Counted from the stretch's first letter, positions 1-8,101 are shown. The stretch: 12,001 nucleotides of DNA from Anaerolineaceae bacterium (GCA_012514775.1 JAAYZQ010000503.1:1-12001); one strand, 5' to 3'. Notes: generated from the letters alone by a model not told the origin. Program-made: numbers and translations.

Positions 1-62
1 AGCTTGCGTATTTCTTTTTCGTTGGGGTCGCCAACGACCTTGCCGATCAATCCTTTAAGCAC
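1..62 (-). CDS. secA: SecA preprotein translocase ATPase, N-terminal fragment
   Basis: Only the first 20 codons are inside the window; the gene continues past the left edge. The minus strand reads VLKGLIGKVVGDPNEKEIRK from a GTG at 62-60. This matches the start typical of SecA proteins (MLK-x-L-x-x-K-x-x-G-x-x-NE-x-x-I-x-x-L). SecA is the cytoplasmic motor ATPase that drives unfolded proteins through SecYEG; its nucleotide-binding domains lie outside the window. A Shine-Dalgarno sequence, GAAGGTGA (74-67), sits 6 bases before the GTG and supports this start. An extended -10 promoter lies about 80 bases upstream. The identification rests on a short but characteristic N-terminus, so a different protein is possible but unlikely. 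Confidence 0.82.
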   Translation of the reverse strand, partial: MLKGLIGKVVGDPNEKEIRK

Positions 63-141
63 AGAATCACCTTCTACCGGGCCAGGGGCGTACCAGAGTC
101 ACCGGCATGAGCCGCGCACGGCCTGGCCAGCGGTGGGAACT

Positions 142-171
142 ATTATAGCATACATTTTGTAGGGGCGGCAA
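142..171 (-). promoter_or_regulatory. Predicted sigma70-type promoter of secA
   Basis: On the minus strand, TTGCCG (171-166) is followed by an 18-base spacer and a perfect TATAAT (147-142). A TG one base upstream of the -10 makes it an extended -10 element. Transcription would start near 135, leaving a leader of about 73 bases before the secA GTG. The AT-rich patch stands out clearly from the GC-rich surroundings. Confidence 0.75.
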
Positions 172-303
172 CTTGCCGGCCATTACTGCCCGGCCCATCG
201 CCGGACGACAATTGGCTCCGAAACGGGCTGCCAAAAAGCCTGGATGAACGGGAGGTCGCGCCGGACGAAATCCTGGCCGGCCGGTTTTATCGCGAGACGG
301 ATG

Positions 304-1407
<1,104 letters not shown>

Positions 1408-1542
1408 GGAATCTGCCTCCCATCGATCAGACAGACGCTCTCGTGGCAAGACGCCCATCCGCATTCTAGCCTGCCCTTCCTTGCAGGTTCGTTCGAATGG
1501 CCCCCTCCCTCACCTCTCCCGGGAGCCCGCCGGGCCGCCCGC

Positions 1543-1571
1543 ATTATACCATGCCGCCAGACTGCGATCAA
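1543..1571 (-). promoter_or_regulatory. Predicted sigma70-type promoter of prs
   Basis: On the minus strand, TTGATC (1571-1566), a 17-base spacer and a perfect TATAAT (1548-1543) form a strong promoter. Transcription would begin near 1536, giving a leader of about 130 bases before the prs ATG at 1407. It is arranged back to back with the cooC promoter at 1627-1655, so the 321-bp gap between prs and cooC is a divergent control region. Confidence 0.75.
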
Positions 1572-1626
1572 GTGGCGGGCAGTGAGGGGCAAGCAGAGAT
1601 CCGTCTCACCCAGCCCCGAAGCCCAT

Positions 1627-1655
1627 TTGACACGACGGATCGTCTGTGCTACGAT
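1627..1655 (+). promoter_or_regulatory. Predicted promoter of the cooC operon, with an inverted repeat in the spacer
   Basis: A perfect TTGACA (1627-1632) is followed by a 17-base spacer and TACGAT (1650-1655). TG one base before the -10 makes it extended. Transcription would start near 1662, about 67 bases before the cooC ATG. The spacer holds an inverted repeat, CACGACG-GAT-CGTC(T)GTG (1631-1648), with a one-base bulge. That is the right place for a repressor or activator site, but the operator role is inference. Confidence 0.7.
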
Positions 1656-1728
1656 AAATTGGAGCAATCTGGTCTATGATTCAATGCCTCTATCGAAAGC
1701 GGCGGCCAGGATTGCTGGGGGGAACACA

Positions 1729-2499
1729 ATGACAAAAACCATCGCGGTTGCCGGCAAGGGCGGCACCGGCAAAACGACCATCACGGCCTTGATCATCGAT
1801 TATCTGACGAATCGGCAAAAGGGATCGGTCCTGGCCATCGATGCCGATCCGAGCACCAATTTGAACCTGGCCCTGGGCGTGCCCCTGACCGATACCGTGG
1901 GCGACGTGCGCGAGGAAACGGCAACAGCCGTGGGCGGCAGCAAATCGTTGGGCGGTATGACCAAGTGGGACTACCTGGACTTGCGCATCAACGAGGCGCT
2001 GGTCGAGGAGAGCTCCTTTGACCTGCTGGCCATGGGCCGGCCCGAAGGCCCGGGCTGCTACTGCGCCGCCAACAACATCCTGCGCACCTCCGTCGACCGT
2101 CTGTCGGACGCCTATGATTACGTGGTGATCGACAACGAGGCCGGCCTCGAACACCTGAGCCGGCGAACGACCCGCGACGTGGACGTGCTTTTTATCGTCT
2201 CGGACCCGTCCATGCGGGGGCTGGTGGCTGCCGCCCGCGTGGCCGAGCTCCTGGACGAGCTCAAGACCGCCGTCGGGGCGACCTATCTCATTGTGAATCG
2301 TGCCACCGGCCCTTCCCTCTCCGAGCCCCTGCAAAAGATCATCGATGAGCACAAGCTCAAGCTGGCGGCCATCCTGCCGGCAGACGCCGCGGTGAACGAG
2401 CTGGATGCCCTGGGAGAGCCCATCGTAAAGCTACCCGCCGACGCACCCATGCGCCGCTCGCTGGAGACCATGTTGGCCGCTCTGGACGGCGGCCTGTAG
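1729..2499 (+). CDS. cooC: CooC-like nickel-chaperone ATPase (CO dehydrogenase maturation family)
   Basis: This 256-residue P-loop ATPase of the MinD/ParA (SIMIBI) class resembles CooC, which binds nickel and loads it into the C-cluster of anaerobic CO dehydrogenase. The deviant Walker A motif GKGGTGKTT (residues 9-17) has the signature Lys10. IDADPSTNLNLALG (37-50) follows. PEGPGCYCAANN (105-116) carries the Cys110-x-Cys112 pair that binds metal at the dimer interface in CooC. VIDNEAGLEHLSRRTTRDVD (133-152) is the Walker B-like region. The start is the ATG at 1729, with a purine-rich GGGGGGAA upstream; an in-frame ATG at 1684 would add a non-conserved tail. It is first in a plus-strand run, with its own promoter. 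No CO dehydrogenase gene (cooS, acsA) is in the window, so the client could be encoded elsewhere or be another metalloenzyme. Family membership is secure; the exact client is not. Confidence 0.85.
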   Translation: MTKTIAVAGKGGTGKTTITALIIDYLTNRQKGSVLAIDADPSTNLNLALGVPLTDTVGDVREETATAVGGSKSLGGMTKWDYLDLRINEALVEESSFDLLAMGRPEGPGCYCAANNILRTSVDRLSDAYDYVVIDNEAGLEHLSRRTTRDVDVLFIVSDPSMRGLVAAARVAELLDELKTAVGATYLIVNRATGPSLSEPLQKIIDEHKLKLAAILPADAAVNELDALGEPIVKLPADAPMRRSLETMLAALDGGL

Positions 2500-2542
2500 A
2501 CCCGTGCCGGCAGGCATCGACGACCGATGCCGGGAGGTGGAC

Positions 2543-3577
2543 GTGAAAGAGGCACTGCTGTACGAAAAGCTGAGCGACGAGCGGGTGCGCTGCGCCCTGT
2601 GCAGCCATCGCTGCCTTATAGCCCCGGGACAAAAGGGCATTTGCCTGGTCCGTGAGAACCAGGGAGGCAGCCTCTACACCCTCGTCTACGGCCTGCCCCT
2701 ATCCCAGGCCGTCGATCCCATCGAGAAGAAGCCGCTCTTTCACTTCTATCCCGGCAGCGCCTCCTTCAGCATCGCCACGGCCGGCTGCAACTTTCGCTGC
2801 ACCTTCTGCCAGAACTGGAGCATCTCGCAGATGCCCCGGGAGCGGGGCGAGATCCTGGGCCACCAGGCGAGCCCAGAAGCCGTGGTCGCCGCGGCCCACA
2901 GGCTCGGCTCGCGCTCCATCGCCTACACCTACACAGAGCCGACCATCTTTTTCGAGTACAGCTACGACATCGCCCGGCTTGCCCACCAGGCCGGGATTGC
3001 CAGCGTGTACGTGACCAACGGCTACATGACCTCCGAGATGCTCGAGTTGTTCCAGGGGGCGGGCGGCGAGCACGGGCCCTGGCTCGACGCGGCCAACGTG
3101 GACCTGAAGGCGTTTCATGACGAGACCTACCGCCGGGTGTGCGGTGCCCGCCTTCAGCCTGTGCTGGACGCCCTGGTCAAGATGGTAGAGCTGGGCGTGT
3201 GGGTAGAGGTGACGACGTTGGTGGTTCCGGGCATGAACGACTCCGAAGGCGAGCTGCGGGAGATGGCGACGTTTATCGCCACGCAACTGGGCCCCCACGT
3301 GCCCTGGCACGTGAGCCGCTTCCACCCCGACTATCGCATGCAGGACGGCATGCCCACGCCCCCGGCGACGCTGCAGCGGGCCTACGAGCTGGGCCGTGAG
3401 GCGGGCCTGCACTACGTGTACGTCGGCAACTTGCCCGGCGCCGGCCTGGAGGACACCCATTGTCCGGGCTGCGGACAGGCGGTCATCGAGCGGCGGGGTT
3501 TCCACGTCGTGAAGGGCCGCACGACGGATGGGCGGTGCAGCCGGTGTGGCACTGTCATCCACGGCGTGGGTATCTGA
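2543..3577 (+). CDS. amrS: AmrS-like radical SAM enzyme (AmmeMemoRadiSam, PflA-related)
   Basis: This 344-residue cytoplasmic radical SAM protein belongs to the AmrS group related to pyruvate formate-lyase activating enzyme. The radical SAM cluster motif is CNFRCTFC (Cys82, Cys86, Cys89). An N-terminal CALCSHRC set with Cys34 (Cys17, 20, 24, 34) and a C-terminal pair CPGC (307-310) and CSRC (332-335) are typical of the AmrS branch and may bind extra metal. AYTYTEPTIFFEY and NVDLKAFHDETY are family segments. The chosen start is GTG at 2543, preceded by GGAGGTGGAC; a GTG at 2504 lacks a ribosome site. It lies 43 bases after cooC, probably on the same mRNA. The family usually partners with Memo and AMMECR1 proteins, neither of which is here. 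The reaction is not known from sequence; the enzyme would act as a 5'-deoxyadenosyl radical generator. Confidence 0.85.
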   Translation: MKEALLYEKLSDERVRCALCSHRCLIAPGQKGICLVRENQGGSLYTLVYGLPLSQAVDPIEKKPLFHFYPGSASFSIATAGCNFRCTFCQNWSISQMPRERGEILGHQASPEAVVAAAHRLGSRSIAYTYTEPTIFFEYSYDIARLAHQAGIASVYVTNGYMTSEMLELFQGAGGEHGPWLDAANVDLKAFHDETYRRVCGARLQPVLDALVKMVELGVWVEVTTLVVPGMNDSEGELREMATFIATQLGPHVPWHVSRFHPDYRMQDGMPTPPATLQRAYELGREAGLHYVYVGNLPGAGLEDTHCPGCGQAVIERRGFHVVKGRTTDGRCSRCGTVIHGVGI

Positions 3578-3630
3578 GCCGGCCGTCGAGACCGGGCGGC
3601 CCATCCTTCACCCTGGGGGTCCAGGACAAC

Positions 3631-5055
3631 ATGCGCTTTCTTTTCATCGAAAAACAGATCGACTACGAGCCGTTGGGCCTTCTCTCCCTGTCCAGCGTTT
3701 TGCGACAGGCGGGCCATCAGGTCCGGCTGGCCGTGGCCGCTGTCGAAGACCCGGTAGCGGTGGCCCGCGAGTGGCAGCCCAACGTGCTTGGCTACAGCGT
3801 CTACACCGGGTCGCAGACCTACTACCGCGATCTGAACCTGGCAATCAAGGCGGCGCTGCCGGGCGTGCTCTCGGTCTTTGGCGGGCCGCACCCGACCTAT
3901 TTTCCCGAGTTTGTCGAGGAGCCGGGCGTCGACGCCGTCTGCCTGGGCGAGGGCGAGGGCGCGATCCTGGACCTGGCCCATACCCTGGAGAGGGGCGAGG
4001 CTCCGGCCAACATCGACAACTGGTGGTTCAAGCGCGATGGCGACCTGGAGCGCAATCCCGTGCGGCCCCCGGAAAACGACCTGGACCGCCTGCCCTTCCC
4101 CGACCGGGAGCTGCTTTTCGAGCGCGACAGCCTGACGCGGCAGAGTGGCATCAAGCACTTTATCACCAGCCGGGGCTGCCCCTACGATTGCACCTACTGT
4201 TTCAACCAGGCCCTGGGCAAGCTGTATCACGGCATGGCCCGGCGGCTGCGCCAGATGAGCGTGGGCCGGGTCATCGAAGAGGTGCGCGGAGTGCAGGACC
4301 GTTACCCCCTGCAGTTCGTCGTCTTTCTCGACGACCTGTTCATCGTCCACGTCGAGTGGCTGCGCGATCTGGCTGCCCGGTTTCCCGCCGAGGTTGGCCT
4401 GCCCTTCTTTTGCAATGTGCGGGCCAACCTGGTGACGGCCGAGAAGATGGCGCTCTTGAAGGAGGCGGGCTGTGCCAGCGTGGGCATGGGCCTGGAAACG
4501 GGCAACGAGGCGCTGCGCAACGCGGTGCTGAAGCGCAACCTGTCCAACGAGCAGATCGTGGATGCGAGCCGCCTCATCCGCGAGGCGGGCATCCGGCTCC
4601 TGACGACCAACATGCTGGGCCTGCCGGGCGGTAGCCTGGCCCACGACCTGGAGACGCTGGCTTTGAATCACGCCTGCAAGCCGGCATACGCCAACGCCTT
4701 TCTCTACCAGCCCTATCCACGCACCGAGTTGGGCGAATACGCGCGCGAGAACGGCTACGTGGAGGGCTCGCTGGACGAGATCGACAGCTCGGCGTGGGAG
4801 CGCTCCGTGTTGCGCTTTGGCAGCGCCGCCGAAAAGCGCCAGATCGAGAATTTCAACAAACTCTTTGCCCTGGCCGTGGAGTGGCCCTGGACAGCCGGCC
4901 TGATGCTGCGCCTGGCCGGCCTGCCGCCCAACGGCCTCTACCGCCTGGTCTACAAGTTGTGGAAGGGCTACGCTGTCAAGAGCCGTATCCACCCCTACCG
5001 CCCCCCGTTCCGCGAGTTCCTGCAGACCGTGGGACGTTTCATGAAGTTCGACTGA
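3631..5055 (+). CDS. B12-binding-like radical SAM protein of unknown substrate
   Basis: The protein has 474 residues. Residues 1-130 look like a B12-binding (Rossmann) domain, with GLLSLSSVLRQAGHQVRL (16-33) and FGGPHPTYFPEF (83-94). I cannot find the DxHxxG motif that would hold cobalamin base-off, so B12 may be bound differently or not at all. The radical SAM motif is TSRGCPYDCTYCFN, with Cys183, Cys187 and Cys190. FLDDLFIVHVEWL, CASVGMGLETGNE and LTTNMLGLPGG are SAM-barrel segments. The C-terminal part (about 380-474) is basic and helical and shows no motif I recognise. The start ATG at 3631 has AGGA 4 bases upstream. It sits 53 bases after amrS and 11 before the Nudix gene. Related proteins include methyltransferases and ring-forming enzymes such as BchE and hopanoid methylases; I cannot choose among these. 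Confidence 0.85.
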   Translation: MRFLFIEKQIDYEPLGLLSLSSVLRQAGHQVRLAVAAVEDPVAVAREWQPNVLGYSVYTGSQTYYRDLNLAIKAALPGVLSVFGGPHPTYFPEFVEEPGVDAVCLGEGEGAILDLAHTLERGEAPANIDNWWFKRDGDLERNPVRPPENDLDRLPFPDRELLFERDSLTRQSGIKHFITSRGCPYDCTYCFNQALGKLYHGMARRLRQMSVGRVIEEVRGVQDRYPLQFVVFLDDLFIVHVEWLRDLAARFPAEVGLPFFCNVRANLVTAEKMALLKEAGCASVGMGLETGNEALRNAVLKRNLSNEQIVDASRLIREAGIRLLTTNMLGLPGGSLAHDLETLALNHACKPAYANAFLYQPYPRTELGEYARENGYVEGSLDEIDSSAWERSVLRFGSAAEKRQIENFNKLFALAVEWPWTAGLMLRLAGLPPNGLYRLVYKLWKGYAVKSRIHPYRPPFREFLQTVGRFMKFD

Positions 5056-5066
5056 GGCGGGCCGCG

Positions 5067-5561
5067 ATGGGCAAGGTTCCAACGCGCCTGGAGACGTCGG
5101 CCGGCGGTGTGGTGTACCGCATAGGGCCGGAAGGACAGGCCGAAGTGGTTCTCATCCGGCCGCGGGGCGGCGAGCGCTGGGCTCTGCCCAAGGGCTGGGT
5201 GGAGAAGGACGAATCGGCCCTGGACGCCGCCCTGCGCGAGGTACGGGAAGAGACGGGGATCAGCGCCCGGGCCGTCGAGCCGCTGGATCGCATCGAGTAC
5301 TGGTTTCGCACCAGGCAGGGGTCAAGCCCCACCCTCGTGCACAAGTACGTCGACTTTTTCTTGATGGCCGCCGAGGAGGGAGACCTGGCCGACCACGACC
5401 ACGAGGTGGAAGAGGCGCGTTGGTTTCCGTTGGAGCAGGCCATCGAGGTGGCGGCGTTCAAGAGCGAGCGGCAGATATTGGAAAAGGCGCGAGACAGGCT
5501 CGCGCCCGGGCCTACACCTGGATCGTCTTCCAGCCCCCGCCCCGAAAACGCAGAAAGTTAA
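5067..5561 (+). CDS. Nudix hydrolase, Ap4A/NTP-type
   Basis: This 164-residue Nudix protein should cleave a nucleoside diphosphate linked to another group X. A complete Nudix box runs G43 to I65: GWVEKDE, seven residues, then REVREETGI, with the metal-binding EE at 61-62. RGGERWALPKG (33-43) resembles diadenosine-polyphosphate and dinucleotide hydrolases, but the substrate cannot be fixed from sequence. The start is the ATG at 5067, 11 bases after the previous stop, with GAGGCGGG upstream. The last ~19 residues (146-164) are Pro/Ser-rich with no family similarity that I can see. They are encoded over the 3' end of the convergent MATE gene, so they look like a read-through tail. A terminator for MATE also lies in codons 139-147. 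A house-cleaning role for a nucleotide by-product is inference. Confidence 0.88.
   Translation: MGKVPTRLETSAGGVVYRIGPEGQAEVVLIRPRGGERWALPKGWVEKDESALDAALREVREETGISARAVEPLDRIEYWFRTRQGSSPTLVHKYVDFFLMAAEEGDLADHDHEVEEARWFPLEQAIEVAAFKSERQILEKARDRLAPGPTPGSSSSPRPENAES
5481..5506 (-). terminator. Intrinsic terminator of the mutY-MATE unit, inside the Nudix gene
   Basis: On the minus strand, a perfect 8-bp stem GGCGCGAG/CTCGCGCC with a 5-base loop (5506-5486) is followed directly by TTTTCC. It starts 5 bases after the MATE stop codon. On the plus strand the T-run is absent, so termination should work in one direction only. The same bases encode E139-P147 of the Nudix protein. Confidence 0.8.
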
Positions 5562-6903
5562 AGGTGCCGCGCAGGACCATGTCGAGGGACATGGCCGACC
5601 AGGCGCCGACGAGGCCCCAACCAAAGACGATGGCGAACAGGTAGGCCAGGGGCAAGCGCACCAGCCAGATACACCCCGCGGTAATGATCATTGGCCAGCG
5701 CGTGTCGCCCGCACCCCGCAGGGCACCGGCAAAGATCATGGATGCCGCCAGCATGGGCTGGACAAAACCCATCACCTGCAGGGGCAAGGCCCCCAGGCCG
5801 ATGACTTCCTGGTCGTTGGTGAAAAATCCCATGATCTGTTCGGGAAAAAAGATCATCACCAGGCCGATGACGGCCATCAGTCCGGCGCCCATGCGATAGG
5901 CGACGTATCCACCGCGCTCGGCCGAGTCCGGCGCCCTGGCGCCGAGCGACTGGCCGACCAGCGTGGTGGCGGCTACGGCAAAGCCAAAGCCGGGCATGAA
6001 CGACAGCGACCAGCCGTTGATGGCTACCTGGTTGGCGGCATAGGCCGCCACCCCCAGTGAGGCCAGGACGCGCACGTAGGCCATGTTGCCGATGCGGAAG
6101 AAGAGCTGCTCCAGGCCCGTCGGCATACCCACCCGGAGAATGCGGCGGATCATGTCCCAATCGGGACGCAGACCGGCCAGGCGCAGTTGGACCCCTGACT
6201 TGCCGCGAAGCAGGAGCGCGAGGACGATGGTGCCGCCGACAACCTGCCCGGAGGCGGCTCCGAGGGCCGAGCCCCACACCCCCAGCTTGGGCAGGCCAAA
6301 CAGGCCGTTGATGAGGGTCCAGGCTACCACGATGTTGACGATGTTAACCACGAGCATGACGTACAGCGGCGTGCGGGTGTCGCCCGCCCCTCGCATGCAG
6401 GCGTTGCCCAGATAAAGGAGCGTGGCAAAGGCCAGGGTGGCCGCGACCGTCGTCAGGTAGGTGGTGCTCAGGACCACGACCTCCTGGGTTGGGGCACCCA
6501 GCAGGCGGACGGCGGGCCGTGCCAGGAGCGTGCCGAGGGCGGTGCACGACAGGCCGACGGCAACCGCCACCAGCATTGACTGGCGCAGCACCGCGTTGGC
6601 CATCTCGGGCTCGCGTGCCCCGGTGAAACGAGCGATGAGGGCCGTGGACCCGGTGCCGAGGGCGCCCAGGAGCGTATGCGCCAGGAACACCCACTGGTTG
6701 GCAAGTCCGACGGCGGCCAGTGAAGCCGCGCCCAGGTGCCCCACGAGGAATGTATCGACGATGCCGATCATCATGCCCAGCAACTGCTCGCCGGTGGCCG
6801 GCAGCGCCAGGCGCAACACCTCGCGGCGGATCCTGGTCTCCTCGGTGGGCGGCTTATCGTGGTTTGCTATTTGCGTGCGCAGACTGAGTTCTCGAAGGTT
6901 CAT
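5512..6903 (-). CDS. MATE-family multidrug/toxin efflux transporter
   Basis: This 463-residue inner-membrane protein has 12 predicted hydrophobic segments, the usual size for MATE exporters, which expel cationic drugs or metabolites using a Na+ or H+ gradient. The start of helix 1, GEQLLGMMIGIVDTFLVGHL (38-57), carries Asp50 in a position like the conserved acidic residue of NorM-type proteins. ARFTGAREPEMANAVLRQS is the conserved loop, and a second copy of the pattern, GQSLGARAPDSAERG, appears in the other half. The start ATG at 6903 lies 44 bases after mutY and has only a weak GAG-type ribosome site, so translation may depend on coupling. No minus-strand promoter is visible in the gap, so it is probably transcribed with mutY. 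Its substrate is unknown. Its last 50 bases overlap the convergent Nudix gene. Confidence 0.9.
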   Translation of the reverse strand: MNLRELSLRTQIANHDKPPTEETRIRREVLRLALPATGEQLLGMMIGIVDTFLVGHLGAASLAAVGLANQWVFLAHTLLGALGTGSTALIARFTGAREPEMANAVLRQSMLVAVAVGLSCTALGTLLARPAVRLLGAPTQEVVVLSTTYLTTVAATLAFATLLYLGNACMRGAGDTRTPLYVMLVVNIVNIVVAWTLINGLFGLPKLGVWGSALGAASGQVVGGTIVLALLLRGKSGVQLRLAGLRPDWDMIRRILRVGMPTGLEQLFFRIGNMAYVRVLASLGVAAYAANQVAINGWSLSFMPGFGFAVAATTLVGQSLGARAPDSAERGGYVAYRMGAGLMAVIGLVMIFFPEQIMGFFTNDQEVIGLGALPLQVMGFVQPMLAASMIFAGALRGAGDTRWPMIITAGCIWLVRLPLAYLFAIVFGWGLVGAWSAMSLDMVLRGTFNFLRFRGGGWKTIQV

Positions 6904-6911
6904 GGTCTCAA

Positions 6912-6940
6912 TTGCATAGCTTGGAAAAAGCTGATATAAT
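6912..6940 (+). promoter_or_regulatory. Promoter-like sequence pointing antisense into mutY
   Basis: TTGCAT (6912-6917), a 17-base spacer and a perfect TATAAT (6935-6940) with an upstream TG form a convincing plus-strand promoter. Transcription would start near 6947 and run through mutY in antisense. No credible plus-strand gene follows, so any transcript would be an antisense RNA. The AT-rich patch could also be a chance product of the 44-bp gap. Confidence 0.4.
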
Positions 6941-6947
6941 GGCTGAG

Positions 6948-8045
6948 CTAGGTCCGGTTGTCCCGGAGAAAAGCAATGATCTTCTGGTCGGCGACCGGAA
7001 AGGCAAAGGCATCCAGATCGTCGAGGGTGACCCAACGCAAGTCACGGCAGCCGAGGCATCGCGGGCTACCGCCAGACCAGCGGCAGTCAAAGGCGTACAA
7101 CGTCATGTAAAAGTGGGTAAAGGCATGTTCCACAACACACAGCAGTTCGCCTACCCGTATCTCGATAGCCAGCTCTTCTTCGATCTCGCGCAGGAGACAC
7201 GCGGGCAGGGTCTCGCCCGGAAGCCGTTTGCCGCCTGGAAACTCCCACAGCCCACCCAGGAGCCCGTCCAGGGGGCGCTGCGTGATCAACATGTGCCCGC
7301 TGTCATCCCAGATAACCCCTGCCGTCACGTCCCGGTGTGGCCGAAAGCTGCGCGTGGCGTGGAACGGCAACTCGTTTTGCAGGCTCTCCTTTCGCGCTCG
7401 GCAGTGATGAAAGAGCGGGCAGAGGAGGCATTGGGGATTGGCCGGCGTGCAAATCATGGCGCCGAGGTCCATCAGGGCCTGGTTCAAGTCGCCGGCGCGG
7501 CCCCGGGGCAACATGGCCTGGGCCAGGCTTTCCAGGCGCCGCTGCGTGTTGGGGCGGCCCGGATCGTCGTCGATGGCAAAGAGGCGGCACAGAACGCGGC
7601 GCAGGTTGCCGTCCAGCGCCACGGCCTCGTGGCCAAAGGCAATGCTGGCAATGGCCGCGGCCGTGTAGTGGCCCACCCCCGGCAGCGAGTAAAGGGCCTC
7701 GGGCGTCACGGGCAGGTTGCCGTCCATGTCGCTCACCACCTGGCGGGCGGCTTTGTGCAGATTGCGCGCCCGGGCATAGTACCCCAGGCCCTCCCAGGCT
7801 TTGAGCACCTGTTCGAGGCTCGCGTCGGCCAGGGCCTGAACGGTCGGAAACCTGGCCAGGAACTGCTCGTAGTAAGGGATGGCCGCCTCGACCCGCGTCT
7901 GCTGCAGCATGATCTCGGCAACCCAGATGGCGTAGGGATCGCGAGTCTGTCGCCAGGGAAGGGCGCGCCCGTGGCGTTCGTACCATTCGAGCAACCGCCG
8001 GCCCATGGAGGTCATGAGGTCGCTCGTGCTGCCGCTCTCTTCCAT
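6948..8045 (-). CDS. mutY: A/G-specific adenine glycosylase MutY
   Basis: This 365-residue base-excision repair enzyme removes adenine mispaired with 8-oxoguanine. The N-terminal catalytic domain has WVAEIMLQQTRV (41-52) with catalytic Glu44, the helix-hairpin-helix LPGVGHYTAAAIA (121-133), and VALDGNLRRVL (142-152) with catalytic Asp145. The iron-sulfur ligands fit C-x6-C-x2-C-x5-C (Cys199, 206, 209, 215). The C-terminal Nudix-like domain recognises 8-oxoG. It includes FTHF (309-312), like the FSH loop, and a nearly complete Nudix box from G272 to I294 (GKRLPGE then REIEEELAI). The start is the ATG at 8045. No Shine-Dalgarno is visible, and the promoter's -10 ends only 6 bases upstream, so the mRNA may be leaderless. 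ATG codons at residues 11 and 14 would keep all known domains. MATE follows 44 bases downstream. Confidence 0.92.
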   Translation of the reverse strand: MEESGSTSDLMTSMGRRLLEWYERHGRALPWRQTRDPYAIWVAEIMLQQTRVEAAIPYYEQFLARFPTVQALADASLEQVLKAWEGLGYYARARNLHKAARQVVSDMDGNLPVTPEALYSLPGVGHYTAAAIASIAFGHEAVALDGNLRRVLCRLFAIDDDPGRPNTQRRLESLAQAMLPRGRAGDLNQALMDLGAMICTPANPQCLLCPLFHHCRARKESLQNELPFHATRSFRPHRDVTAGVIWDDSGHMLITQRPLDGLLGGLWEFPGGKRLPGETLPACLLREIEEELAIEIRVGELLCVVEHAFTHFYMTLYAFDCRWSGGSPRCLGCRDLRWVTLDDLDAFAFPVADQKIIAFLRDNRT

Positions 8046-8051
8046 GTTCCT

Positions 8052-8080
8052 ACTATACCGTGGAATAAAGGTCGAGGCAA
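8052..8080 (-). promoter_or_regulatory. Predicted promoter of mutY-MATE, leaderless geometry
   Basis: On the minus strand, TTGCCT (8080-8075), a 17-base spacer and TATAGT (8057-8052) match the sigma70 pattern well. Only six bases (AGGAAC) separate the -10 from the ATG at 8045, so transcription would begin on or next to the start codon. The 56-bp region is shared with the divergent LysE-family gene, for which I see no equally good promoter. Confidence 0.7.
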
Positions 8081-8101
8081 ATCTCCCACGAGGGATGGCC
8101 C

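Noticed and set aside
200..278. Two copies of GCCGGACGA near the prs 3' end as a repeat element
   Set aside because: Nine bases in GC-rich DNA is within chance, and no further copies or structure support it.
233..303. Terminator for prs using the minus-strand TTTTT at 237-233
   Set aside because: No stem better than 3-4 bp precedes the T-run.
3412..5082. Minus-strand open frame of 556 codons opposite the B12-type radical SAM gene
   Set aside because: The plus frame has clear radical SAM motifs. The minus frame is a GC-rich shadow with His/Gln/Val-rich text and no domain.
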